DNA from: Pseudomonadota bacterium
Lineage (GTDB): Bacteria > Pseudomonadota > Gammaproteobacteria > Burkholderiales > Burkholderiaceae_C
Direction: 5' to 3'
DNA: 64,000 bases
Assembly: GCA_021845505.1 (NCBI GenBank)
Contig: JAJZVU010000012.1
Span: 1 to 64,000, forward strand
Position numbers and translations under genes: made by a program. Below are positions 8,197-18,302 of this stretch, piece by piece (position 1 is the stretch's first letter; the number at the start of each line of letters is the position of its first letter). A model generated the notes under the pieces. That model saw only the letters and a list, made by a program, of their open reading frames with translations, was not told the DNA's origin and made no database searches.

Positions 8197-8715
8197 ATGT
8201 GGCAGACCCTGAAACAGATCGCCCGCGTCGGGCTGATCAGCGAGCCGCCGACCCGCCACAGCGAGCGCTGCAGCGACGGCGACGCGCAGCCGCTGCACGC
8301 CGAGATGGCGCGCCTGCTGGGGCGCGCGCTGGCCGTGCGGGTGGTCGACGCGGGTTCATGCAACGGTTGCGAGCTGGAGATCAACGCGCTGGGCAACCCC
8401 TACTACAACCTGGAGGGCCTGGGCGTGCACCTGGTGGCCAGCCCGCGCCATGCCGACCTGCTGCTGGTCACCGGCCCGGTGAGCCTGCACATGCAGCAGG
8501 CGCTGGAGCGCACCTACGCCGCGATGCCCGAGCCGCGACTGGTGGTCGCGGTCGGCGACTGCGCGCGCGACGGCGGGGTGTTCGGCTGCAGCTACGCCTG
8601 CCGCGGCGGGCTGCGCGGCCTGCTGCCGGTGGATGTCTACGTCGCCGGCTGCCCGCCGACGCCGCGCGACCTGCTGGCCGGCATGCTGCAGGCGGTGCGC
8701 TCGCGCGCCGGCTGA
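8197..8715 (+). CDS. hyfI: Ehr-type small subunit with one [4Fe-4S] cluster (HyfI/HycG/NuoB-like)
   Basis: A 172-residue NuoB/HycG-family protein. Cysteines at about 55 and 58 (SCNGCELE), 122 (VGDCARDGG) and 152 (VAGCPPTP) are the four ligands of the cluster equivalent to N2 of complex I, all present. It therefore keeps electron transfer next to the HyfG site even though the [NiFe] ligands are gone. It lies 10 bp after hyfG and is the last gene of the operon; it converges on mnmH with a 22-bp gap. The electron donor subunits HyfA and HyfH and the Hyp maturation proteins are not encoded nearby. Confidence 0.93.
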   Translation: MWQTLKQIARVGLISEPPTRHSERCSDGDAQPLHAEMARLLGRALAVRVVDAGSCNGCELEINALGNPYYNLEGLGVHLVASPRHADLLLVTGPVSLHMQQALERTYAAMPEPRLVVAVGDCARDGGVFGCSYACRGGLRGLLPVDVYVAGCPPTPRDLLAGMLQAVRSRAG

Positions 8716-8737
8716 GCCCGTCGGCCCGGCAGCGGGT

Positions 8738-9829
8738 TCAGGCGTCGGCCGCGAGTGGGGCGCCGGCCGGCGCCGCGCCCTCGTCGCGCAGCAGGCGCTC
8801 GGCCGTTTCCGCGAAGGCGTCGGCAGCGCGGATGTCCACCCGCGCCGCGCTGCCCAGCCCGGGGAAGTTGCGCTCCATCGAAGCCCGGTAGCTGGGGTCG
8901 TAGTGCTGCTGCAGCAGCTCGACCACCAGGGCGTCGAGCTCGCCGCGCGCGGCCATCGCGCACCAGCGCTCGACCACCGCGTGGCCGCGCAGCTCGCGCA
9001 ACGCGCGCAGGCGCTGCTGCAGCCCGGGCAGGTCGGCGCTCACGCCGGCGTAGTCCTCGCGCAGGATGCGCACCCGCACCTCGTCGCCCGCGTGCAGCAG
9101 CAGGCAGGGCGAGGCGCGCATGGCCTCGAGCAGCGGGCCCGGCACCTGCAGGCGGCCGATCTTGCGGCTTTCGCTCTCGGCGTAGGCCACGCGTGCGGGA
9201 TCGAAGCCGCGCAGGCGTTCCCAGATCGCCGTCTCGAAGGCCTTCTGCGAGGGTTGCTCGACGCCGGGCAGGGCCCCCAGCACCGAGCCGCGGTGGGCGG
9301 CCAGGGCCTCCAGGTCCAGCACCTGCGCGCCGCGCGCCTGCAGCGCCTGCAGCAGCCGGCTCTTGCCGCAGCCGGTGGGGCCGCACAGGATGCGCAGGCG
9401 CTGGCCGCCGGCGAGTCGCGCCAGTTCGCCCACCAGCGCGGCGCGCAGCGCCTTGTAGCCACCGCGCACCACGCTGACCGCGAAGCCCACCTGCGCCAGC
9501 ACGTGGGCCATCGCCGCCGAGCGGCTGCCGCCGCGCCAGCAATACACCAGCACGCGTTGGCGGCGCGGCCACTCGGCGGCTCCCGCCTCCAGGTGCAGCG
9601 CGATGTTGCGCGCCACCAGCGCCGCGCCCAGGCGCTTGGCCTCGAAGGCTCCGCGCTGCTTGTACAGCGTGCCGACCTCGGCGCGCTGGGCGTCGTCGAG
9701 GACCCACCAGTTGAGCGCCCGCGGCAGGTGGTCGAGGGTGTATTCCCCGGGGCTGCGCACGTCCAGCAGGGAGTCGAAATCGCCCAGTCGCTGCAGCGCC
9801 TGCGGAGCTTCGATGGCCTGCGGGTTCAT
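8738..9829 (-). CDS. mnmH: tRNA 2-selenouridine/geranyl-2-thiouridine synthase MnmH (SelU)
   Basis: A 363-residue protein with an N-terminal rhodanese domain (about 5-125) and a C-terminal P-loop domain. The catalytic cysteine is Cys97 in VYCWRGGSRS, the same position as in E. coli SelU, and the P-loop is GPTGCGKS (about 150-157). The family converts 2-thiouridine at wobble position 34 to geranylthio- and then selenouridine using selenophosphate. Its start overlaps the tesA stop by 4 bp (ATGA), so the two are co-translated. SelD is not in this window, so selenium use by this strain cannot be judged here. Confidence 0.93.
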   Translation of the reverse strand: MNPQAIEAPQALQRLGDFDSLLDVRSPGEYTLDHLPRALNWWVLDDAQRAEVGTLYKQRGAFEAKRLGAALVARNIALHLEAGAAEWPRRQRVLVYCWRGGSRSAAMAHVLAQVGFAVSVVRGGYKALRAALVGELARLAGGQRLRILCGPTGCGKSRLLQALQARGAQVLDLEALAAHRGSVLGALPGVEQPSQKAFETAIWERLRGFDPARVAYAESESRKIGRLQVPGPLLEAMRASPCLLLHAGDEVRVRILREDYAGVSADLPGLQQRLRALRELRGHAVVERWCAMAARGELDALVVELLQQHYDPSYRASMERNFPGLGSAARVDIRAADAFAETAERLLRDEGAAPAGAPLAADA

Positions 9830-10482
9830 CGGCCGCGCGCCCCGCCGGCTCCCAGCAGCGGCTGCAGCTGCGGCCACACGGTGTCGAGCATGGTCGGCTG
9901 CGCCTTCGCGGTGGGGTGGATGTCGTCGGACTGGAACCAGTCGGGATGGTCGACGACCCGCGCCAGCAGGAAGGGCACGAGAGCCGTGTGCTCGAGCTGC
10001 GCCACGCGCGGGAAGATGTCGGCGAAGCGCTTGGTGTAGGCGGGGCCGTAGTTGGGCGGCATGCGCATTCCGATCAGCAGCACGCGGGCGCCGAAGTCCC
10101 GGCAGGCGCTGGCCATCGAGCGCAGGTTGGACTCGGTGGCGGCCAGCGACAGGCCGCGCAGCGCGTCGTTGCCGCCGAGTTCGATCACCACGACCTTCGG
10201 CTTGTCGCGCCCGAGCAGTGCCGGCAGCCGGCTGAGCCCGCCGGCGGTGGTCTCGCCGCTGATGCTGGCGTTGACCACCCGCCATGCGGGGTCGCGCTGG
10301 CGCATGCGCCGCTGCAGCAGCGCGACCCAGCCGCTGCCGGTTTCCAGCCCGTATCCCGCCGACAGGCTGTCGCCGATGACCAGCAGCACCGGTCGCGCCG
10401 CGGTCGCCGCCCAGGCCCCGCCGCAGCTCGCCGCCAGTGCCAGCAGCAGGATTCCTACAATGCCCCTTCGTACCAGCCGCAT
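9826..10482 (-). CDS. tesA: Periplasmic GDSL arylesterase/lysophospholipase TesA-like
   Basis: A 218-residue SGNH hydrolase with a signal peptide (charged MRLVRRG, hydrophobic stretch 8-19, likely cleavage after AWA near 25). Catalytic blocks are GDSLS (Ser about 39), GGND (about 103-106) and DDIHP (Asp 186, His 189). The family hydrolyses thioesters and lysophospholipids in the periplasm. The start is ATG 10482 because an AAGGA ribosome site lies seven bases upstream, within the divergent ybbA gene. The two start codons are only three bases apart. Downstream it is coupled to mnmH. Confidence 0.9.
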   Translation of the reverse strand: MRLVRRGIVGILLLALAASCGGAWAATAARPVLLVIGDSLSAGYGLETGSGWVALLQRRMRQRDPAWRVVNASISGETTAGGLSRLPALLGRDKPKVVVIELGGNDALRGLSLAATESNLRSMASACRDFGARVLLIGMRMPPNYGPAYTKRFADIFPRVAQLEHTALVPFLLARVVDHPDWFQSDDIHPTAKAQPTMLDTVWPQLQPLLGAGGARGR

Positions 10483-10485
10483 GCC

Positions 10486-11195
<710 letters not shown>

Positions 11196-11199
<4 letters not shown>

Positions 11200-11948
11200 C
11201 CCTGCGCCTCCTGTATGGTTTCCACGCGGTGGGGGCGCGCTTGCGCGCTGCGCCGCAGACGGTGCGCGAGTTGCTGCTCGACGCTGCGCGCCACGACGCC
11301 AGGATGCGCCAGCTGCGCGAGCGCGCCGAGCAGGCGGGGGTCGCGGTGCAGGCCGTGGCGGCGGCGCGGCTCGACGCCCTCGTGGCCGAGCGTCGCCACC
11401 AGGGGGTGGTCGCCAGGGTCGAGGCGCTGGCCCAGCCGACGAGCCTGGACGGGGTGCTCGACGCCGCCGGTCCGCAGCCGTTGCTGCTCGGGCTGGACGG
11501 CATCACCGATCCGCACAACCTGGGCGCGATCCTGCGCAGCGCCGACGCTGCCGGGGTGCATGCGGTGTTCGCTCCCAAGGACCGGGCGGTCGGCCTGACA
11601 GCGGCTGCCGCCAAGGTGGCCAGCGGCGCCGCCGACAGCGTGCCCTACCTGATGGTGACCAACATGGCGCGCGCGCTGGCGGGCTTGCGCGAACGCGGGG
11701 TGCGGGTGATCGGCGCTGCCGGCGAGGCGCAGTGCAGCGTCTACCAGGCCGATCTCACGGGGCCCTGCGCGCTGGTGCTGGGCGCCGAGGGCAGCGGCTT
11801 GCGGCGGCTGGTGCGCGAGGGTTGCGACCTGCTGGTGCGAATCCCCATGCTCGGCAGCGTGGAAAGCCTGAACGTCTCGGTCGCTGCCGGGGTGTGTCTG
11901 TTCGAGGCGGTGCGCCAGCGCCAGGCGGCCGCGCCCGGCCCGGGCTGA
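11196..11948 (+). CDS. rlmB: 23S rRNA (guanosine-2'-O-)-methyltransferase RlmB (TrmH/SpoU family)
   Basis: A 250-residue SPOUT methyltransferase. It has an N-terminal substrate-binding domain (about 1-80, starting LLYGFHAVGARL) and a knotted SAM-binding domain with the three SpoU motifs: DPHNLGAILRSADAAG, LVLGAEGSGL and IPMLGSVESLNVSVA. RlmB makes Gm2251 in the peptidyltransferase region of 23S rRNA. The RlmB assignment rests on the N-terminal GFHAV motif and length; a second SpoU protein occurs at 27.9 kb. Coupled to ybbA by a 4-bp overlap. Confidence 0.88.
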
Positions 11949-11988
11949 ACGCCGCCGGCCGGCCGCTCCGCCGGCGCCGGCGCCGGCG

Positions 11989-13278
11989 TCAGCCCGGCTC
12001 GGCGCCGGCAAGGTGCCGGTGGGCGCGTCGCAAGCCCAGCCAGACCAGCAACCCCAGCAGCGGGATCGACAGCCCCTGGGCGAGTTCGGGGTCGACATGC
12101 AGCCAGGGGCGCGCGGCGCCGAACAGATGGCCGACCAGCGACGAGGCGTAGTAGGTGATCGCCGCCACCGACAGCCCCTCGACCGTCTGCTGCAGCCGCA
12201 GTTGCAGGTACTGGCGCCGGCTCATCGAGGCCAGCAGCTCACGGTTTTGCTGCTGCATCTGCACCTCCACCCGGGTGCGCAGCAGGTTGGAGCAGCGGGA
12301 AATCCTCTCCGACAGACCTTGCAGCCGGCGCGCGGTGTGGGCGCAGGTCTGCATGGCCGGGCTGAGGCGGCGGTCCATGAACTGGCCCATGGTCTGCAGC
12401 CCGCCGAAGGGCTGTTCGTGCAGGTCCTGGATGCGCCGCCCCACCAGGTCGTAGTAGGCCGCGGCCGCGGTGAATCGCGCATGGTGGCGGGCGTACAGCC
12501 CCTCGACCGCCGAGGCCAGCTGCGACAGCTCGTCCAGGCTCTGGCGATCACGCTGCGCGTCGGAAGATCGGATGGCGTCCATCAGGTGCGCCAGCTCGGC
12601 CTCGAAGCGAGCCAGCTGCGGGCCGACTGCGCGCGCCACCGGCAGCGCCAGCAGCGCCAGCAGCCGGTAGGTCTCGATTTCCAGCAGGCGTTGCGCCATG
12701 CGGCCGCGGCGCCGCGCCGAAATGTCGCGGCCGACGACGACAAAGCGAGCGAATCCGTCGGCGTGGATTCGCAGGTCGGTGTACACCCGCGCCTGGCGAT
12801 CGGCCACCTCGGAGCCGACCAGAGCGTCGGCGTCGACCACCCGCTCGAGCTCCAGGCTCGGCCAGTCGGCGGCCGCGTCGAGCTCGGGCAGCACCGCGAC
12901 GTGGATGGCGCACAGCAGCTCGCCGGGAATCGCCTCGCGCCAGGCCCGGGACAGCTGCTGCGCTGCGCCTTCGGCGAACCACTCGCCGGGCTCCTGCGAC
13001 AGGCCGGGGCGGATGAAGGTGTAGGACACGAATTCGCCGTGCCGCTCCCAGCGCAGCCGCAGCGGCCCGATCTGGGAGGAACAGAAGCTGCTGGTCGCCG
13101 CCGGCAGCGCCAGGTGCTGCTCCTCGAGCAGCCGGCACAGGTGCAGGTGGGCCTGTGCCTGTTGCGCGGCGTCGGCCAGGAAGGCCATGTGGCTGATCAG
13201 GCACGGCGCCGGCAGGCGCTCGAACGGCCGGGCATGGATTTCGTTGTGCAGCGGCTGGCGCAGCGGGTGTTCTTGCAT
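11989..13278 (-). CDS. DUF3422 family membrane-anchored protein
   Basis: A 429-residue protein of the DUF3422 family, recognised by its N-terminus (HPLRQPLHNEIHARPFERL) and overall plan: a soluble domain to about 210, a long helical region with coiled-coil character (about 215-370), and two C-terminal hydrophobic helices (about 370-390 and 400-420) that would tether it to the inner membrane. The function of the family is unknown; the layout resembles membrane-attached helical sensor or scaffold proteins. Start ATG 13278 gives the family N-terminus; the frame is open further upstream. It converges on rlmB with a 40-bp gap full of GC palindromes. Confidence 0.82.
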   Translation of the reverse strand: MQEHPLRQPLHNEIHARPFERLPAPCLISHMAFLADAAQQAQAHLHLCRLLEEQHLALPAATSSFCSSQIGPLRLRWERHGEFVSYTFIRPGLSQEPGEWFAEGAAQQLSRAWREAIPGELLCAIHVAVLPELDAAADWPSLELERVVDADALVGSEVADRQARVYTDLRIHADGFARFVVVGRDISARRRGRMAQRLLEIETYRLLALLALPVARAVGPQLARFEAELAHLMDAIRSSDAQRDRQSLDELSQLASAVEGLYARHHARFTAAAAYYDLVGRRIQDLHEQPFGGLQTMGQFMDRRLSPAMQTCAHTARRLQGLSERISRCSNLLRTRVEVQMQQQNRELLASMSRRQYLQLRLQQTVEGLSVAAITYYASSLVGHLFGAARPWLHVDPELAQGLSIPLLGLLVWLGLRRAHRHLAGAEPG

Positions 13279-13358
13279 GGCGGCGTGGCAGGGGGGTGGC
13301 GCAGCATAGCGCGTCGGCCGCGGGTGCCTCGCGCTGCGGTGCAGCACGAATTCATGCC

Positions 13359-13364
13359 TATAAT
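13359..13364 (+). promoter_or_regulatory. Consensus -10 element (TATAAT) upstream of rpsB
   Basis: A perfect TATAAT, rare in this GC-rich sequence, sits 168 bp before rpsB. No good -35 is seen at 17 bp spacing (GCGGTG region). It would give an rpsB leader of about 160 bases, of the size used for autogenous control by S2 in other bacteria. The leader is GC-rich and contains no open gene. Confidence 0.55.
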
Positions 13365-13531
13365 GCGAAGGTTTTGTCGGGGCACGCAATCGCGGCCTCG
13401 GCAGACCGCTGCGGCCAGCCGCGGCGAAATTCGCGAACCGGCCCGACCAGGTGCCCGGCGCCAGCGCAGGCCCGATGCGGCCGGCGGCGCGGGGTGAGGG
13501 CCGTCTTTCAGACCCAACCTAGGAATCTGCG

Positions 13532-14290
13532 ATGTCTGTGTCGATGCGAGAAATGCTCGAAGCCGGTGTGCACTTCGGGCACCAGACGCGGTTCTGGAAC
13601 CCGAAGATGGCTCCGTACATTTTCGGCCACCGCAACAAGATCCACATTGTCAACCTCGAGAAGACGTTGCCGATGTTCCAGGACGCGTGCAAGTACGCCC
13701 GCCAGATGGCGGCGCGCCGCGGCACCATCCTGTTCGTCGGCACCAAGCGCCAGGCCGGGGAGATCGTGCAGGCGGAGGCCCAGCGCTGCGGCATGCCCTT
13801 CGTCAACGCGCGCTGGCTGGGCGGCATGCTGACCAACTTCAAGACCGTCAAGGCCTCGATCAAGAAGCTCAAGGACATGCAGACCCAGATCGCCGATGGC
13901 GCGCTGGAGCACATGACCAAGAAGGAACAGCTGATGTTCCAGCGCGAGCTGGCCAAGCTGGAGAAGTCCATTGGCGGCATCCAGGACATGAATGCCCTGC
14001 CGGACGCGATGTTCGTCATCGACGTCGGCTACCACAAGATCGCGGTCGAGGAGGCCCACATGCTGGGCATCCCCATCATCGGCGTGGTGGATACCAACCA
14101 TTCGCCGGTGGGAATCGACCATGTCATTCCCGGCAACGATGACTCGGGCAAGGCGGTGGCGCTGTACGCCCGCGGCATCGCCGACGCGATCCTCGAGGGG
14201 CGCAACGATGCGCTGAACGAGGTCGCGCAGGGAGCGGGCGAGGAAAGCGCCGAATTCGTCGAGGTCGCCGACGAGCCCCCGGCTGCCTGA
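13532..14290 (+). CDS. rpsB: 30S ribosomal protein S2
   Basis: A 252-residue S2 protein. It begins [25 protein letters not shown]-like in plain family form and contains [24 protein letters not shown] and the conserved VVDTNHSP region. S2 binds the head of the 30S subunit late in assembly. First gene of the classical rpsB-tsf-pyrH-frr order. The last 20 residues are acidic and variable, as usual. A perfect hairpin follows before tsf. Confidence 0.98.
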   Translation: MSVSMREMLEAGVHFGHQTRFWNPKMAPYIFGHRNKIHIVNLEKTLPMFQDACKYARQMAARRGTILFVGTKRQAGEIVQAEAQRCGMPFVNARWLGGMLTNFKTVKASIKKLKDMQTQIADGALEHMTKKEQLMFQRELAKLEKSIGGIQDMNALPDAMFVIDVGYHKIAVEEAHMLGIPIIGVVDTNHSPVGIDHVIPGNDDSGKAVALYARGIADAILEGRNDALNEVAQGAGEESAEFVEVADEPPAA

Positions 14291-14356
14291 GGCAGCGCGG
14301 GCCGGCGGGTGCCGGCCCCGCGGGCGACGCCGGCGCGGCGGGCCCGATGGTTCTCG

Positions 14357-14380
14357 AAGGGGGCTGCTCGCAGCCCCCTT
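14357..14380 (+). terminator. Perfect hairpin between rpsB and tsf (possible attenuator)
   Basis: An 11-bp perfect stem (AAGGGGGCTGC pairing with GCAGCCCCCTT) with a 2-base loop lies between rpsB and tsf. Only a short T-poor tail (TTGTTC) follows, so termination would be partial. A leaky terminator between these two genes is known in E. coli and would explain unequal S2 and EF-Ts output. Confidence 0.6.
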
Positions 14381-14411
14381 GTTCAATCCAGGATCGATTC
14401 AGGAGTGCAAT

Positions 14412-15320
14412 ATGGCGGCAATCACCGCATCCATGGTCGCTGAGCTGCGAGCCAAGACCGACGCCCCGATGATGGAGTGCAAGAAGGCCCTGACCGAGGC
14501 CGCCGGCGACATGGCGCGCGCCGAGGAACTGCTGCGCGTCAAGCTGGGCAGCAAGGCCAGCAAGGCGGCGGCCCGCATCACCGCCGAGGGCATCGTCGCG
14601 GTCCACCTGCACGGTGGCGTCGGCGCGCTGGTCGAGATCAACTGCGAGACCGACTTCGTCGCCAAGAACGACGACTTCCTGCAGTTCGGCAAGCTGCTGG
14701 CGCGCCTGGTCGCCGAGCACGATCCCGCCGACGTCGCCGCGCTGTCGGCGCTGACGGTCGACGGCGCCAGCGTGGACGCGCTGCGCACCGCGCTGATCGG
14801 CAAGATCGGCGAGAACATGACCATCCGCCGCTTCAAGCGCTTCGCGGCCGGGCATCAGCTCGCCAGCTACCTGCACGGCACGCGCATCGGCGTGGTCGTC
14901 GAGTACGACGGCGACGCGCAGGCGGCCAAGGACGTGGCGATGCACGTGGCGGCGATGAAGCCGGTGGCGCTGTCGGCCTCCGAGGTGCCGGCCGCGCTGA
15001 TCGAGTCCGAGCGCTCGATCGCCAGCCAGAAGGCGGCCGAGGATGCCGACAAGGCGCGCGCCGAGGGGCGGGCGGTGCAGCCGCCCGAGATCGTCGCGCG
15101 GCGCGTCGAGGGCGCGGTGCAGAAGTACCTGAAGGAGGTCTCGCTGCTGAACCAGGCCTTCGTGAAGAACGACAAGCAGACCGTGGAGCAGATGCTGGCC
15201 GCGGCCAAGACCCGGGTCGCCGGCTTCACGCTGTACGTGGTCGGCGAGGGCATCGAGAAAAAGTCGGAGAATTTCGCCGACGAGGTCGCCGCGCAGATGG
15301 CGGCCGCGCGCGGAGCCTGA
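14412..15320 (+). CDS. tsf: Translation elongation factor EF-Ts
   Basis: A 302-residue guanine-nucleotide exchange factor for EF-Tu. It has the UBA-like N-terminus ([21 protein letters not shown] region) and the EF-Ts signatures [11 protein letters not shown] and [15 protein letters not shown], followed by the two core subdomains. ATG 14412 is preceded by AGGAG at good spacing. It is 121 bp after rpsB and 54 bp before pyrH, in the usual operon. Confidence 0.97.
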   Translation: MAAITASMVAELRAKTDAPMMECKKALTEAAGDMARAEELLRVKLGSKASKAAARITAEGIVAVHLHGGVGALVEINCETDFVAKNDDFLQFGKLLARLVAEHDPADVAALSALTVDGASVDALRTALIGKIGENMTIRRFKRFAAGHQLASYLHGTRIGVVVEYDGDAQAAKDVAMHVAAMKPVALSASEVPAALIESERSIASQKAAEDADKARAEGRAVQPPEIVARRVEGAVQKYLKEVSLLNQAFVKNDKQTVEQMLAAAKTRVAGFTLYVVGEGIEKKSENFADEVAAQMAAARGA

Positions 15321-15374
15321 GCCCGTCGCCACGGCGTCGACACCCTGCAGCCCCATCCTCCGGAGAATTCCAGC

Positions 15375-16085
15375 ATGAGCGGTTACAAACGCGTGTTGCT
15401 CAAGCTCTCGGGCGAGGCGCTGATGGGTGACGACCCCTACGGGATCAACCGCGCGACCATCGTCAAGATGGTCGAGGACATCGCCCAGGTGGTGCACAGC
15501 GGGGTGCAACTGGCCATCGTCATCGGCGGGGGCAACATCTTCCGCGGCGTCGCCGGAGGCGCGGTCGGCATGGACCGCGCCACCGCCGACTACATGGGCA
15601 TGCTGGCCACCGTGATGAACTCGCTGGCGCTGGCCGACGCGATGCGCCACGGCGGCCTGGTGGCGCGGGTGATGTCGGCCATCAGCATCGACCAGGTGGT
15701 CGAGTCCTACGTCAGGCCCAAGGCGCTGCAGTACCTGGAGGAGGGCAAGTCGGTGATCTTCGCCGGCGGCACCGGCAACCCGTTCTTCACCACCGACACC
15801 GCGGCTGCGCTGCGCGCCGCCGAGATCGGCGCCGAGGTGATGCTCAAGGCGACCAAGGTCGACGGGATCTACACCGCCGACCCGGCGCGCGATGCGCGCG
15901 CCGAGCGCTTCGAGCGCATCAGCTTCGACGAGGCGATCGTCCGGCGCCTGCAGGTGATGGACGCGACCGCCTTCGCGCTGTGCCGCGACCAGGGCCTGCC
16001 GATCCGGGTGTTCAGCATCTTCAAGTCCGGCGCATTGCTGCGCGTGGTGCAGGGCGAGCCCGAGGGCACGCTGGTGCACCTTTGA
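15375..16085 (+). CDS. pyrH: UMP kinase
   Basis: A 236-residue hexameric UMP kinase of the amino-acid-kinase fold, not related to eukaryotic NMP kinases. It begins [16 protein letters not shown] and contains [11 protein letters not shown], the [17 protein letters not shown] nucleotide region and the [14 protein letters not shown] segment. It makes UDP from UMP for RNA and cell-envelope precursors. Preceded by a CGGAGAA ribosome site. Confidence 0.97.
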   Translation: MSGYKRVLLKLSGEALMGDDPYGINRATIVKMVEDIAQVVHSGVQLAIVIGGGNIFRGVAGGAVGMDRATADYMGMLATVMNSLALADAMRHGGLVARVMSAISIDQVVESYVRPKALQYLEEGKSVIFAGGTGNPFFTTDTAAALRAAEIGAEVMLKATKVDGIYTADPARDARAERFERISFDEAIVRRLQVMDATAFALCRDQGLPIRVFSIFKSGALLRVVQGEPEGTLVHL

Positions 16086-16109
16086 CCCTGTGGCTACCGA
16101 GTCCCGATC

Positions 16110-16670
16110 ATGACCATCGCCGAGATCAAGAAGAACTGTGAGCAGCGCATGCACAAGACCCTGGAGGCCCTGCGTGCCGACCTGAGCAAGGTGCGCACCG
16201 GGCGCGCGCATGCCGGGTTGCTCGACCACATCACCGTGGACTACTACGGCAGCCCGATGCCCATCAACCAGGTGGCCAACGTCAACCTGCTCGACGCCCG
16301 CACCATCAGCGTGCAGCCGTGGGAGAAGAAGATGGTGCAGGCCGTCGAGAAGGCGATCCGCGAATCCGACCTGGGGCTCAACCCGATGACCCAGGGGGAC
16401 CTGATCCGCGTTCCGATGCCCGCGCTGACCGAGGAGCGGCGGCGCGACCTGGTCAAGGTGGTCAAGCAGGAGGGCGAGTCGGCCAAGGTCGCGGTGCGCA
16501 ACCTGCGGCGCGACGCCAACCAGCAGGTCAAGGACCTGGTCAAGGCCAAGCAGGCCTCGGAGGACGAGGAACGCCGCGCGCAGGACGACATCCAGAAGAC
16601 CACCGACCGCTTCATCGCCGACGTCGACAAGATGATCGCGCAGAAGGAATCGGAGATCATGGCCGTCTGA
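16110..16670 (+). CDS. frr: Ribosome recycling factor
   Basis: A 186-residue protein of standard RRF length. Landmarks are [17 protein letters not shown], the VDYYGSP segment and the C-terminal [24 protein letters not shown] block (read in parts), which belongs to the three-helix bundle. RRF splits post-termination ribosomes with EF-G. It lies 24 bp after pyrH and 25 bp before uppS. Confidence 0.97.
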   Translation: MTIAEIKKNCEQRMHKTLEALRADLSKVRTGRAHAGLLDHITVDYYGSPMPINQVANVNLLDARTISVQPWEKKMVQAVEKAIRESDLGLNPMTQGDLIRVPMPALTEERRRDLVKVVKQEGESAKVAVRNLRRDANQQVKDLVKAKQASEDEERRAQDDIQKTTDRFIADVDKMIAQKESEIMAV

Positions 16671-16695
16671 GCGACCGCAGCCGATCCCCACAGCC

Positions 16696-17460
16696 GTGTC
16701 CAGCAAGACTTCCGCCTCCGCCAAGGCCCCCCACGCGAAGTCGCCGGCCGTCGTGCCGCGGCATGTCGCGGTGGTGATGGACGGCAACGGCCGCTGGGCG
16801 ACGCGACGCCTGTTGCCGCGCAGCGCCGGGCACAAGTTCGGCGCCGACGCCCTCAAGCGCCTGGTGCGTGGCTGCGTGCAACAGGGGGTGGCCCACCTGA
16901 CGGTGTTCGCCTTTTCCTCGGAGAACTGGAACCGCCCGGAGCAGGAGGTCACGGCGCTCATGCAGTTGTTCGTGCAGGCCTTGCAGAAGGACACCGGCGA
17001 TCTGGCGGCCCAAGGCGTCAGCCTGCGTTTCATCGGTGACCGCGCCCCGTTGCACAGCGAAATGCAGGAACTCATGCGCCACGCCGAGACCTTTCCGGTG
17101 CAGCAGCCTCGCCTTCGCCTCAACGTCGCCCTCAACTATGGCGGCCGCTGGGACATCGTGCAGGCCGCGCGGGCGCTGCAGGCCGAGGGCGGCGACTGGA
17201 CCGAGGCCAACCTTGCGCGCCATCTGTGCCTGGCCGACATCCCCGAGCCCGACCTGCTGATCCGCACCGGGGGGGAGCACCGCATCAGCAATTTCCTGCT
17301 GTGGCAACTGGCGTATACCGAGCTGTACTTCACGAATACCCTCTGGCCCGATTTCACCGAGGAATCGCTGGCCGACGCCATCGCCGATTACTCCCGCCGC
17401 GAGCGCCGCTTCGGCCGCGTTGCCGGCGCGAAGGCAGCCGGCGGGCTGCGCGTGGCCTGA
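16696..17460 (+). CDS. uppS: Undecaprenyl diphosphate synthase (cis-prenyltransferase)
   Basis: A 254-residue cis-prenyltransferase that builds the C55 carrier lipid for peptidoglycan and O-antigen. Motifs are HVAVVMDGNGRWA with the metal-binding Asp (about 29), SAGHKFG, FAFSSENWNRP, LNYGGRWDIV and RTGGEHRISNFLLWQ. The start is taken as GTG 16696; the first 20 residues are an Ala/Lys/Ser-rich extension. It is followed by cdsA, so isoprenoid lipid carrier and phospholipid genes are adjacent. Confidence 0.95.
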   Translation: MSSKTSASAKAPHAKSPAVVPRHVAVVMDGNGRWATRRLLPRSAGHKFGADALKRLVRGCVQQGVAHLTVFAFSSENWNRPEQEVTALMQLFVQALQKDTGDLAAQGVSLRFIGDRAPLHSEMQELMRHAETFPVQQPRLRLNVALNYGGRWDIVQAARALQAEGGDWTEANLARHLCLADIPEPDLLIRTGGEHRISNFLLWQLAYTELYFTNTLWPDFTEESLADAIADYSRRERRFGRVAGAKAAGGLRVA

Positions 17461-17480
17461 GGGCGGGACCGAGCGCCGCG

Positions 17481-18302
17481 ATGCTGCGCACCCGCCTGAT
17501 CACGGCCGCGGTCCTGCTGGCGCTGTTCCTGCCGCTCGTGCTGTGGGCCGGGCCGCGGGGCTTCGGCGCCGGCATGGCGGTTTTTTCCGCGCTGGGAATG
17601 TGGGAATGGGCGCGGCTGGCCGGCATGCGTTCGTGGCGGGCTGTAGCCTGGGCGCTGGCGTGGTTGCTGGCCGTCGCCGCGGTGCTGGCCGGTGCGCTGC
17701 CCGCTGTCGTGACCGAATCGGTGCTGGCGCTGGCGGCGCTGGCGTGGCTGGGGCTGCTGGCCGGCAGCCTGCCGCGCGCTGCGCTTCCGGGGTGGCTCGG
17801 CACTCCGCTGGTGGCGAGCGCCCTGGGCTTTGTCGTGCTGTTTGCCGCCTGGCTGGCGCTGTGGCATGCTCGCAGCCTGGGCGTCGGGTTCCTGCTGTCG
17901 GTGCTGCTGCTGGTGTGGATCGCCGATGTCGCCGCGTATTTCGGCGGCCGCGCGCTGGGCGGGCCGCGCCTGGCGCCGCGCATCAGCCCGGGCAAGACGG
18001 TGTCGGGCGCGGTGTGCGGGGTGCTGGCGGTGGTCGCGTACGCGGCGGTGTGCGCCCGTCTCCCGGCGTTGAGCGATACCCTCGGGGCGCGCCTGGCCGC
18101 TCGCTGGGGCCTGGGCGGCAGCCTGCTGGCGGCGGGTGCGCTGGCGACGCTGAGCGTGGCGGGCGATCTGTTCGAGTCCTTGCTCAAGCGCCGTGCCGGG
18201 GTGAAGGACAGCAGCACCCTGTTGCCGGGGCACGGCGGGGTGCTCGACCGAGTCGATGCCCTGTTGCCGGTGTTGCCGATGGTGATGCTGCTGCTGCCAT
18301 GA
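17481..18302 (+). CDS. cdsA: Phosphatidate cytidylyltransferase (CDP-diglyceride synthase)
   Basis: A 273-residue inner-membrane enzyme with about seven to eight hydrophobic segments that makes CDP-diacylglycerol. The C-terminal signature is present: FESLLKRRAGVKDSSTLLPG then HGGVLDRVDA, where the usual Ser after DR-x-D is Ala. ISPGKTVSG is also conserved. The ATG follows uppS by 20 bp; the stop overlaps dxr (ATGA). Confidence 0.95.
   Translation: MLRTRLITAAVLLALFLPLVLWAGPRGFGAGMAVFSALGMWEWARLAGMRSWRAVAWALAWLLAVAAVLAGALPAVVTESVLALAALAWLGLLAGSLPRAALPGWLGTPLVASALGFVVLFAAWLALWHARSLGVGFLLSVLLLVWIADVAAYFGGRALGGPRLAPRISPGKTVSGAVCGVLAVVAYAAVCARLPALSDTLGARLAARWGLGGSLLAAGALATLSVAGDLFESLLKRRAGVKDSSTLLPGHGGVLDRVDALLPVLPMVMLLLP

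Noticed and set aside
1487-8715. Functional [NiFe] hydrogenase-4 or formate hydrogenlyase
   Set aside because: HyfG has neither cysteine pair, and no hyp, formate dehydrogenase or HyfR genes are present in the window.
14124-17135. A 1003-codon minus-strand frame opposite tsf, pyrH and frr
   Set aside because: Shadow of conserved plus-strand genes; composition dominated by His, Leu, Val and Gly; no domain.
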